Shown here: positions 1 to 5,814 of the stretch, in pieces
Numbering within the stretch: the stretch's first letter is position 1
How the letters are laid out: every line of letters begins with the position of its first letter
Assembly: GCA_050944435.1 (NCBI GenBank)
Contig: JBMNRB010000035.1
Location: 1-15,918, forward strand
Direction of reading: 5' to 3'
From: Ruminococcus_G sp050944435
Lineage (GTDB): Bacteria > Bacillota > Clostridia > Lachnospirales > Lachnospiraceae
Length of the DNA: 15,918 bases
Made by a program: the position numbers and the translations under genes
Notes under the pieces: generated by a model
The model's input: only the letters and a program-made list of their open reading frames with translations
Database searches by the model: none
Told to the model about the DNA's origin: nothing

Positions 1-2
1 AC

Positions 3-236
3 TCAGGACTTAACTATGAGCTGGACGCCATCGCAGCGGCAACGGTAGGAGGAACTTCCCATACCGGAGGTATCTGCCGGGTAACGGGAGTACTTTGCGG
101 TATCCTGATCCTTGGAGTAATCAACAACGGCCTGGTGCTGATTGGGGTAAACGATAACTATACCAACATCATCAAAGGTCTGATCATCATCGGAGCGGTG
201 GCTCTGGATATGAGAAAGAACACGAGAAAAGCATAA
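3..236 (+). CDS. Ribose-type ABC transporter permease, C-terminal fragment
   Basis: Frame 3 is open from the window edge to a TAA at 234-236 and gives 77 residues. The segment YELDAIAAATVGGTSHTGG followed by LGVINNGLVLIGV and a final hydrophobic stretch ending in a short basic tail matches the C-terminus of RbsC/BPD_transp_2 monosaccharide permeases, inner-membrane subunits of RbsABC-like importers. The usual Gly-rich loop after TSHTGG reads ICRVTGVLCG, a small deviation from the common G-S-x-x-G-T form. The gene is cut by the window start, so its length and partners are unknown. It is followed after 12 bp by a bidirectional terminator, so it ends an upstream operon. The link to the isomerase gene that faces it is only positional; a sugar importer next to a sugar isomerase is a common pairing. 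Confidence 0.85.
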   Translation, partial: SGLNYELDAIAAATVGGTSHTGGICRVTGVLCGILILGVINNGLVLIGVNDNYTNIIKGLIIIGAVALDMRKNTRKA

Positions 237-247
237 GAGAGGATAAA

Positions 248-288
248 AAGGAGGGCGTCTGGCGACACACCCTCCTTCCATTCTTTTT
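248..288. terminator. Bidirectional intrinsic terminator between convergent genes
   Basis: An 8-bp stem AAGGAGGG (248-255) pairs with CCCTCCTT (270-277), with a small GTC/GAC inner stem in the loop. On the plus strand it is followed by CCATTCTTTTT. On the minus strand it is followed by CCTTTTTATCC-like T-rich sequence, so it can serve both the permease and the converging isomerase gene. The TAA stop of the isomerase (287-289) lies in the plus-strand T tract. Confidence 0.8.
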
Positions 289-1117
289 ATGACCAGTATT
301 TGTTCACCGTTTCTTTTAAAATTTTCACATCCTCCCAAAGCAATTCATAAGGGTTTGCTCCGGCCATACGCAGCGGAATCTGATCGTAATAGTTTTCCAG
401 GAGAATGTATCCGCTGTAATTATGCTGGGACAGCCACTGCATAGTATGGAAGAAACCGGAATCGCCTTTGCCCAGCAGGCTTCCGCTCATGGCGCCGGAA
501 CCGTCTTTGACATGGAGCTGTCCGCACATGTAAGGATACAGATGATCCAGAATGTCCCTCTCAGGATAACCGCGGAAAAGATGATAATTTTGACTGTCAA
601 AATAGAGATAAAAGTTTTTCCGGTCTATGCGCTCATAAAGATCCTTGAACTCCTTCTGATTCATCAGATTTTCACTGGCGACATCGATGCCGTATTCTCC
701 CGCTGCATCGCAGAGCCAGCGAAAAGCGGCGGCGCTGTACTCCAGATCCTCCGGGGTTTTTATCTCGCTGGCGCCAAAACCCGGTACCTGGATCATGGGA
801 ACATGGAGCGCTTTTGCGGTATGGACGGCCCGTTTTAAAAGATCCCATACAATGTCATACTCCCGGGTTCCTTTCCGGGCGTGCATGGGGATGTTGTCAA
901 AGTCGTTCAGAGCGATGGCGCAGTATTCAATACCGCATTTCTGCTGTTCCTCCAAATAAATTTTCTGCATTTGCGGCCAGGTAAGAGGATAATCGTTCTC
1001 GTACAGGCCGATTCGCAGGGACAGGGCATCCAGCCCTGCGGAAGCGGCGATGGCTGCCGCGTACAGGCCGGCGCCGGGAAGTCCCCAGTCGCAGGCGCCA
1101 ATTTTAATTTGTCCCAT
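287..1117 (-). CDS. Sugar-phosphate isomerase/epimerase-like TIM-barrel protein
   Basis: A 276-residue AP-endonuclease-2/xylose-isomerase-like TIM barrel, the superfamily of IolE, IolI, IolH, tagatose epimerase and hydroxypyruvate isomerase. Probable metal ligands are Glu149 (ASENLM), Asp174 (YFDSQN), His202 (QLHVKDG) and Glu241 (LLENYY), the usual E-D-H-E order, so a divalent-metal ketose/aldose isomerase or epimerase is likely. A GTG at 1124-1126 extends the frame by three codons. I prefer the ATG at 1115-1117 because GAGGTGA lies 5 nt upstream of it and the GTG falls inside that ribosome binding site. The substrate is not identifiable. The 104 bp between this start and the regulator terminator hold no convincing promoter (only weak AT-rich boxes). 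It may act on a sugar imported by the upstream permease or feed the pathway encoded by the divergent operon; both are inferences. Confidence 0.8.
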   Translation of the reverse strand: MGQIKIGACDWGLPGAGLYAAAIAASAGLDALSLRIGLYENDYPLTWPQMQKIYLEEQQKCGIEYCAIALNDFDNIPMHARKGTREYDIVWDLLKRAVHTAKALHVPMIQVPGFGASEIKTPEDLEYSAAAFRWLCDAAGEYGIDVASENLMNQKEFKDLYERIDRKNFYLYFDSQNYHLFRGYPERDILDHLYPYMCGQLHVKDGSGAMSGSLLGKGDSGFFHTMQWLSQHNYSGYILLENYYDQIPLRMAGANPYELLWEDVKILKETVNKYWS

Positions 1118-1211
1118 AAAGATCACCTCGTTTTATTTCTGGATTTTATTTTACCGAAATCCGGAGGAAGGTGTTAGTAAAATTCTGTTATATTTTTGGG
1201 GGTATTTAGGG

Positions 1212-1259
1212 AAAATTAAAGAAAGCACAGCAGGCTTATGTATTTTCCTGCTGTGCTTT
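1212..1259 (-). terminator. Intrinsic terminator of the AraC pair
   Basis: A perfect 13-bp stem, AAAGCACAGCAGG (1222-1234 on plus) with CCTGCTGTGCTTT (1247-1259), has a 12-nt loop. On the minus strand it is followed by CTTTAATTTT. The upstream arm lies in the last codons of the regulator gene and the TAA stop sits in the loop, so coding and termination signals overlap. Confidence 0.8.
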
Positions 1260-2081
1260 TCTGAAATGACGGCGATATTCAGTGGGGGAAAGATTGGTAT
1301 ACTTTTTAAACATAACGTTGAAATGGCAGTTGTCTCCAAATCCCAGCTCCTCACTGATGGAACCCACAGAGCGGTCAGTATTCATTAAAAGGCTCTGGGC
1401 TTCTCCTATTTTGAGCTGGGATGCATATTTAATAGGAGAATAACCGGTCTGTTCTTTGAAAATATGGGACAAGTAGGACTGGCTGATATGAAACCTTTCT
1501 CCAAGATCTTTCAGGGTAATGGATGTTTTGTAATTGTTCTCCAGATATTGGATGACCGTGTCGATGAAATCGTCCACATTCCGGTGGAGAAGGGTATCCT
1601 GCCGGTGACGTCTGGCCAGCTTTTGGAGGACGATATCCAGGAGAATCTCCGATATCCGGCCGCAGAGACTGGCTGAGTCCGGCAAATGCTTTCCAAAAGA
1701 CGCCAGGGAAAGAAGAAGATGTTCAAATCCCAGGCGTTCGTCTCCCGGGGGAAAATATAAAACGGGATGTTGAATCAGCGTAAAAAAATCTTTTTCCGTC
1801 ATGGGGTGAAACTGAAGGTCTTTCAGGACGCAGCAGTAGGTTTCCATATCGTTGTCGGAAAAGGGTTCCTCTCCATGGAGAATTCCGGAGGCACAGATGA
1901 CAAGATTTCCCTTTTGAATAGCCCAGGTCCTTCCGTTTACCATATAGCGGCCGGTGCCGTTTATTACGTAAAACAACTCCAGCTCACTGTGACGATGGAG
2001 AAGCTGAGAATGATGGGAGTGGTAATAGCGGTCGACATAATGCATGGTAACAAAATGAGCCGATGTCCCCTTTTCTTTCAT
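1236..2081 (-). CDS. AraC-family regulator with N-terminal cupin (paralogue 1)
   Basis: A 281-residue transcription regulator. Residues about 10-130 form a cupin-like ligand-sensing domain (HRHSELELFYV near 29-39, then NGTGRYMVNG and ILHGEEP). Residues about 174-281 form the double helix-turn-helix: SITLKDLGERFHISQSYLSH, then GYSPIKYASQLKIGEAQSLL, then the signature GFGDNCHFNVMFKKY followed by LSPTEYRRHF. It starts at an ATG with AAAGGAGG 5 nt upstream. It lies 21 bp downstream of a second, clearly related AraC gene on the same strand, so the two are probably co-transcribed. The effector is probably a sugar or sugar-derived small molecule, as is usual in the family. A role in controlling the isomerase gene, the permease operon or the divergent operon A is inferred from position. 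Confidence 0.9.
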   Translation of the reverse strand: MKEKGTSAHFVTMHYVDRYYHSHHSQLLHRHSELELFYVINGTGRYMVNGRTWAIQKGNLVICASGILHGEEPFSDNDMETYCCVLKDLQFHPMTEKDFFTLIQHPVLYFPPGDERLGFEHLLLSLASFGKHLPDSASLCGRISEILLDIVLQKLARRHRQDTLLHRNVDDFIDTVIQYLENNYKTSITLKDLGERFHISQSYLSHIFKEQTGYSPIKYASQLKIGEAQSLLMNTDRSVGSISEELGFGDNCHFNVMFKKYTNLSPTEYRRHFRKAQQENT

Positions 2082-2102
2082 GACAGCCTCCTTTCGTCCT
2101 TT

Positions 2103-2981
2103 TTATTCCGTTTCCTCCGTGTCCGGAAGGGTATACTTTTTCCGGTAGGTCATGGGGGAAAGGCCCACGTACTTTTTAAACTGAACGTTAAAATGGCTCA
2201 GATTGTCGAAGCCGACGGAGGAAGCGATTTCCGTGATGGATTTGGAAGACATAATCAGCATGGACTGAGCTTCCCCTATCCGTCTTCTGACAATATAATG
2301 CATGGGAGAGTATCCCAGTTTTTTCTTGAAAAGATGAGAAAGATAGGAAGGACTTATGTAAAACTGCTCGCTGATCTTCTGAAGAGACAGATCTTCGGAA
2401 TAGTTTTCGTCAATATACTGTTTGATATTTTTTAACAGTGGATCTTCCCGGGTGTGTTCTGTGTTGGGCTGGCCGTACTGTTTGAAGGCATGGATCAGCA
2501 GGGACAAGAGAGCCTGGGTCAGATACTGATTGGTTTCCTGATGTTCTTCATTTTCAAAAGCCAGTGAGTCAAAAATAGACTGGAAAATGGCATCCATGAG
2601 AACGAAATGTTTTTCCAGCTTTAAAATAGGTTTGATATTTTCGGAAATCAAATGATTTTCCGGCAGGCCTTCCAGCTGAAGATTGTCGATGGCGATGGAC
2701 AGCATGGAAAGCTCATGGTTATACTGGGGAACTTCATCATGGAGAACTCCTGCGTTGCAGATGATGATGTTCCCGGCTTTAATCTCATAACACTCGTCAT
2801 CTACGATGTAAGAACCGGAACCGGTACGGATAAACAGAAGTTCCAGCCGGTCTTTATGATTGTGAAGAATCCGGGAATGCTGGCTGAAGCCGATGGTAAT
2901 ATAACTTGCGGACAGCAGGCGGGGCATTTTATTATTTTTAAAAGACGGTGTAAACGAATTTTTTGCAAAACATTGTATCAT
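2103..2981 (-). CDS. AraC-family regulator with N-terminal cupin (paralogue 2)
   Basis: A 292-residue AraC regulator with the same plan as its neighbour: a cupin around residues 30-120 (HNHKDRLELLFIRTG, IVDDECYEIKAGN, VLHDEVPQ) and a C-terminal double helix-turn-helix (DLSLQKISEQFYISPSYLSH, GYSPMHYIVRRRIGEAQS, then FDNLSHFNVQFKKY and LSPMTYRKKY). Shared strings such as RIGEAQS/KIGEAQS, HFNV-FKKY and LSP-YR indicate a tandem gene duplication. The ATG at 2979-2981 has AAAGGA 11 nt upstream, rather far, and sits in the palindrome TATCATATGATA (2976-2987), which includes a TGATAATC-type motif also found downstream of the operon A promoter. This gene is divergent from operon A with 439 bp between them, so it is the best candidate for its regulator and for autoregulation. 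Confidence 0.9.
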   Translation of the reverse strand: MIQCFAKNSFTPSFKNNKMPRLLSASYITIGFSQHSRILHNHKDRLELLFIRTGSGSYIVDDECYEIKAGNIIICNAGVLHDEVPQYNHELSMLSIAIDNLQLEGLPENHLISENIKPILKLEKHFVLMDAIFQSIFDSLAFENEEHQETNQYLTQALLSLLIHAFKQYGQPNTEHTREDPLLKNIKQYIDENYSEDLSLQKISEQFYISPSYLSHLFKKKLGYSPMHYIVRRRIGEAQSMLIMSSKSITEIASSVGFDNLSHFNVQFKKYVGLSPMTYRKKYTLPDTEETE

Positions 2982-2990
2982 ATGATAATC
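2976..2990. promoter_or_regulatory. Palindrome and TGATAATC motif at regulator start
   Basis: TATCATATGATA (2976-2987) is a perfect 12-bp palindrome spanning the start codon of the divergent AraC gene. It runs into TGATAATC (2983-2990). The same 8-mer recurs at 3305-3312, just downstream of the operon A promoter. It may be an autoregulatory operator. The sequence is directly visible; protein binding is inferred. Confidence 0.35.
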
Positions 2991-3007
2991 TGTCCTTTCT
3001 ACCTTAT

Positions 3008-3049
3008 ACCTTTATCGTCATTATAAAACCTTTATCGTCATTATAAAAC
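3008..3049. repeat. 20-bp tandem duplication carrying two -10 boxes
   Basis: The unit CCTTTATCGTCATTATAAAA occurs at 3009-3028 and 3029-3048 without a mismatch, with one matching base on each side. Read on the minus strand each copy contains TATAAT (plus 3020-3025 and 3040-3045), so the duplication doubles the -10 element upstream of the AraC pair. No good -35 lies 16-18 bp upstream of either, which fits a promoter needing an activator. The remaining 3050-3256 stretch has no convincing gene; it is A-rich with two AATSATAAAAA-like elements (3143-3153, 3176-3186) 33 bp apart. Confidence 0.75.
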
Positions 3050-3256
3050 AGTCTTTTTGGAAATGCCAGATAAAAATGAGTTTTTTATCAGAAGAAAACT
3101 TATTGAGGAATGTGACTGTGTTTTGGAAAAACGGTCAAAAAAAATCATAAAAAGCCACGAATGTTTAATGGCGAGAATGATAAAAAATTGGCAAAGATGC
3201 GGTAAAACCGGACTTTTTCACCTATTGCATATTGTTGAATACACCCAAAGAAAGTG

Positions 3257-3285
3257 TTGACATGAATGAGGTGACAGAATATAAT
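3257..3285 (+). promoter_or_regulatory. Consensus sigma-A promoter of operon A
   Basis: TTGACA (3257-3262), a 17-bp spacer, and TATAAT (3280-3285) form a perfect match to the vegetative consensus. Transcription should start near 3292, giving a leader of about 129 nt before the ATG at 3421. A promoter this strong suggests high expression and control by repression or by events in the leader. Confidence 0.85.
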
Positions 3286-3291
3286 ATTAAT

Positions 3292-3420
3292 AGCGTACAA
3301 CGATTGATAATCGGGGTATTATCATGCAAAAAGTGTTGCAAAATGAAGTGATTGCATCGTTTTTCCGGATAATACAGTACGGAAATTGTTGTTAAAATTT
3401 TTCAAGGAGGAAGTTTTTAA
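3292..3420 (+). promoter_or_regulatory. Structured 5' leader of operon A, possible operator or RNA switch
   Basis: The leader holds TGATAAT (3305-3311) facing ATTATCA (3318-3324) around a 6-nt centre. GTATTATC (3316-3323) can instead pair with GATAATAC (3368-3375), so two structures exclude each other. Further possible stems are AACGAT/ATCGTT (3299-3304 with 3356-3361, followed by TTTT), TGCAA/TTGCA (3325-3329 with 3336-3340, or 3337-3341 with 3352-3356), and TTTCCG/CGGAAA (3362-3367 with 3380-3385). The repeats could also be DNA half-sites for the divergent AraC proteins. It ends in AAGGAGG (3404-3410), 10 nt before the start codon. I do not recognise a known riboswitch class. Confidence 0.45.
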
Positions 3421-4455
3421 ATGGGAAAAGTAAAAGTTGGAGTAGCAGGTTATGGTACAATCGGACAGCGTCTTGCTGACGGTGTTGCACTTCAGGAAGA
3501 TATGGAACTGGTAGGTGTTGTTGACGCCGCTCCTACACTGGCAGTGCGTGCACTGAAAGAAAAGGGCATGCCCTACGACCTGTATCTGGTAAACGGCGCG
3601 GACAAGGCACCATTCGAAAAATATGGTATTCCGGTCAGCGGAACCATGGATGATATACTTGACAAAGTTGACATTATGCTTGACTCTGCTCCGGCAGGCA
3701 TCGGCGCCAAAAATAAAGAGCTTTATCTGAAAAAAGGCGTAAAAGCAATCTTCCAGGGCGGAGAGAAAAATGATGTTGCCGATGTTTTCTTCCATGGATA
3801 TGCAAACTTCGAAAAAGGTGTCAATAAAGACTACCTGAAACTGACATCATGTAATACAACAGGTCTGATCCGTTCTGTAGATTGTCTGGACCGTGCATAC
3901 GGCATTGAAAAAGTTGCCATCACCATCGTTCGCCGTGTAGCTGACCCGGGTGATTACAACCGCGGTCTGACTAACGCTCTGCAGATGGAAAAGGCTCCCA
4001 CCCATCAGGCCGTTGACCTGATGACCATTATGCCCCATGTAAATGCAACGGGTATCCTGGTACATACACCGGTAACTCACGGACATTTCATCACAGTTGT
4101 GGCAACAGGAAAAGAAAAAATCACGAAAGAAATGGCTCTGGAAGCTTTTGAAAAACATCCGCGTATCCGTGTCGTAACCATGGATGAAGGCTTCATGGGA
4201 AATGCATCCTTCTTTAAATATGCCCGTGACCTGGGACATACCAGAGGTGATATGTATGAAATCGGTCTGTGGGCAGACAGTATCGTAGAAAGCGGAAACG
4301 ATATTATGTATGCAATTCATATTCCTCAGGAGTCTGTTACCATTCCGGAAACCATGGATGGTATCCGTGCAGCCTGCGGAATGCAGACAACAAGAGAAGA
4401 AGGAACTGCAATGACCAACAAATACCTGAACATTGGTGCGTTTAAAAATCTTTAA
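3421..4455 (+). CDS. Type II (archaeal-type) glyceraldehyde-3-phosphate dehydrogenase homologue
   Basis: A 344-residue cytosolic dehydrogenase of the archaeal GAPDH family. It would oxidise an aldehyde with NAD(P) and phosphate to an acyl phosphate. The Rossmann motif GYGTIG is at 10-15, the catalytic Cys144 is in SCNTTGL, and the catalytic-type His220 is in TPVTHGH, so the chemistry looks intact. The archaeal HHGPD motif reads THQAVD (194-199), and RRGADP reads RRVADP (171-176), so substrate contacts may differ. Length is normal for archaeal enzymes and unlike bacterial GapA. It is the first gene of a seven-gene operon with a consensus promoter and a strong ribosome binding site. Many CGT and GTT codons suggest high expression. 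The pairing with an archaeal-type kinase points to joint acquisition. Family assignment is firm; that it uses glyceraldehyde 3-phosphate is not established. Confidence 0.9.
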   Translation: MGKVKVGVAGYGTIGQRLADGVALQEDMELVGVVDAAPTLAVRALKEKGMPYDLYLVNGADKAPFEKYGIPVSGTMDDILDKVDIMLDSAPAGIGAKNKELYLKKGVKAIFQGGEKNDVADVFFHGYANFEKGVNKDYLKLTSCNTTGLIRSVDCLDRAYGIEKVAITIVRRVADPGDYNRGLTNALQMEKAPTHQAVDLMTIMPHVNATGILVHTPVTHGHFITVVATGKEKITKEMALEAFEKHPRIRVVTMDEGFMGNASFFKYARDLGHTRGDMYEIGLWADSIVESGNDIMYAIHIPQESVTIPETMDGIRAACGMQTTREEGTAMTNKYLNIGAFKNL

Positions 4456-4456
4456 T

Positions 4457-4508
4457 TGAAAGACTGACAGACGGCGGGAGTGCGATGCACGGAGCCGTCT
4501 GGCTTTCA
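4457..4508 (+). other. Nested stem-loop between GAPDH and PGK homologues
   Basis: Three nested arms are present: TGAAAG/CTTTCA (4457-4462 with 4503-4508), AGACGGC/GCCGTCT (4469-4475 with 4494-4500), and GTGC/GCAC (4480-4483 with 4487-4490) around a GAT loop. No T tract follows, so it does not look like a full terminator. It could mark mRNA processing, stability or partial attenuation that separates first-gene expression from the rest of the operon. It fills most of the 99-bp gap, the longest in the operon. Confidence 0.6.
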
Positions 4509-4554
4509 TGAAAAGGACAGAGTGTCAAAAAAGGTATTTGCGGGGGAAAAGATA

Positions 4555-5805
4555 ATGCGTTTCGGAATAAAAACATTAGATGATTATGATCTGAAGGGAA
4601 AAACAATTCTCTGCCGTGTGGACATGAATCAGCCGGTGGACAGAGAAACCAATACGCTTAAAAGCATTAACCGTATTCAGGCCTGCGTCCCCACGATTAA
4701 AGAGATGGTGGACAAGGGCGCTAAAGTCGTGCTGATGGCCCATCAGGGAAGTGATATTGAGTATAAAAATTTTTATACCACAGAACCCCATGCAAAAGTG
4801 CTGACGGAGCTGCTGGGACAGCAGGTTAAATTTATCGATGACGTCTGCGGGCCCTCCGCCCGTAAAGCCATCGCTGATCTTCAGGAAGGGGAAATTCTTC
4901 TTCTGGATAACGTTCGTTTCGTTTCCGAAGAGCAGACGCTGTTTGAAATGAAATTGAATCTGTCCCATGAGGAACAGGCCAAAACCCTTCTGGTTCAGAA
5001 ACTGGCTCCTCTGGGCGACCTGTACGTATGCGACGCCTTTGCGGCAGCACATCGTGACCAGCCCTCTCTGTGCGGATTCGAGCAGGTGATGCCGTCAGCG
5101 ATAGGCAGACTGTTTGAGGCAGAGTACTGTGCGGTATCTTCCGTTATGGAGACGCCGGAACATCCTTGCGTATTCATCCTGGGCGGCTCCAAAATCTCAG
5201 ATGCATTCATGATGATGGAGACTGTACTGAGCAGGGGAGTTGCCGATAAGGTACTGACCGGCGGATTAGTAGCCAATATTCTTCTGGCTGCTGCGGGAGA
5301 GGAGATTGGCAAAGGAAGCATGGATTTCATCGTGAAATCTAATTACGGGGACTGGATTGAAAAAGCCAAACCTCTTTATGAGAAATACAAAGACAAAATT
5401 GTGCTGCCCTGCGATCTGGCTTACGTGGAAGACGGACAGCGCAAGGAAGCAAGCGTAGGTTCTATTCCAGCTCAGGCAGGCCTGGTGGATATCGGACACA
5501 AGGCGGTGGAAGAGTATGAAAAGATTATTCTCAGTGCCAAGACGGTATTTGTAAACGGCCCCATGGGGATTTTTGAAGAAGAGATTACGGAATATGGTAC
5601 TAAGATGGTATGGGAAGCCATGGCAAAAACAGAGGGCTACACTCTCATCGGCGGAGGCGACAGCGTTACCGCTACAGAGAAATATGGTCTGAAGGATAAG
5701 ATGTCTTATATTTGCACCGCAGGCGGCGCGCTGATTCGTTTCGTGTCCGGAGAGGAACTTCCGGTGGTTAAAGCACTGCGCCATGCAGCCAAGACATTTG
5801 CTTAG
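4555..5805 (+). CDS. Archaeal-type phosphoglycerate kinase homologue with altered substrate site
   Basis: A 416-residue two-domain kinase. It would transfer phosphate from an acyl phosphate to ADP (substrate-level phosphorylation). RVDMNQP (21-27: Arg21, Asp23, Asn25), Arg40, His63, Arg121 (NVRF) and Arg167 (AAHRDQPS) keep most of the 3-phosphoglycerate site. The nucleotide half keeps ILGGSK (208-213), NGPMGIFE (334-341) and GGGDS (366-370). The conserved Arg of SHLGRP/AHQSRP, expected at 66, is Ser (AHQGSD), and STGGGA reads CTAGGA (387-392). Motifs resemble archaeal more than bacterial PGK. Start: ATG at 4555 with GGGGGA upstream; a GTG at 4480 would add 25 residues encoded by the preceding stem-loop and is less likely. 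The next start is 9 bp downstream. It may act on an acyl phosphate other than 1,3-bisphosphoglycerate; this rests on a by-eye comparison. Confidence 0.85.
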   Translation: MRFGIKTLDDYDLKGKTILCRVDMNQPVDRETNTLKSINRIQACVPTIKEMVDKGAKVVLMAHQGSDIEYKNFYTTEPHAKVLTELLGQQVKFIDDVCGPSARKAIADLQEGEILLLDNVRFVSEEQTLFEMKLNLSHEEQAKTLLVQKLAPLGDLYVCDAFAAAHRDQPSLCGFEQVMPSAIGRLFEAEYCAVSSVMETPEHPCVFILGGSKISDAFMMMETVLSRGVADKVLTGGLVANILLAAAGEEIGKGSMDFIVKSNYGDWIEKAKPLYEKYKDKIVLPCDLAYVEDGQRKEASVGSIPAQAGLVDIGHKAVEEYEKIILSAKTVFVNGPMGIFEEEITEYGTKMVWEAMAKTEGYTLIGGGDSVTATEKYGLKDKMSYICTAGGALIRFVSGEELPVVKALRHAAKTFA

Positions 5806-5814
5806 GAGAATATC

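Noticed and set aside
3057..3260. A 67-residue open frame in the divergent control region
   Set aside because: It starts with TTG, has no ribosome binding site, is Lys/Arg-rich from A-rich DNA and ends at the operon A promoter. Chance frame.
3305..3324. Rho-independent terminator in the operon A leader
   Set aside because: The TGATAAT/ATTATCA stem is A-T rich with no T tract directly after it; the AACGAT/ATCGTT stem has a short TTTT but a weak long-range stem.
4480..4554. GTG start adding 25 residues to the PGK homologue
   Set aside because: The added residues are encoded by the hairpin and do not resemble a PGK N-terminus; the family start is near MRFGIKTLDD.
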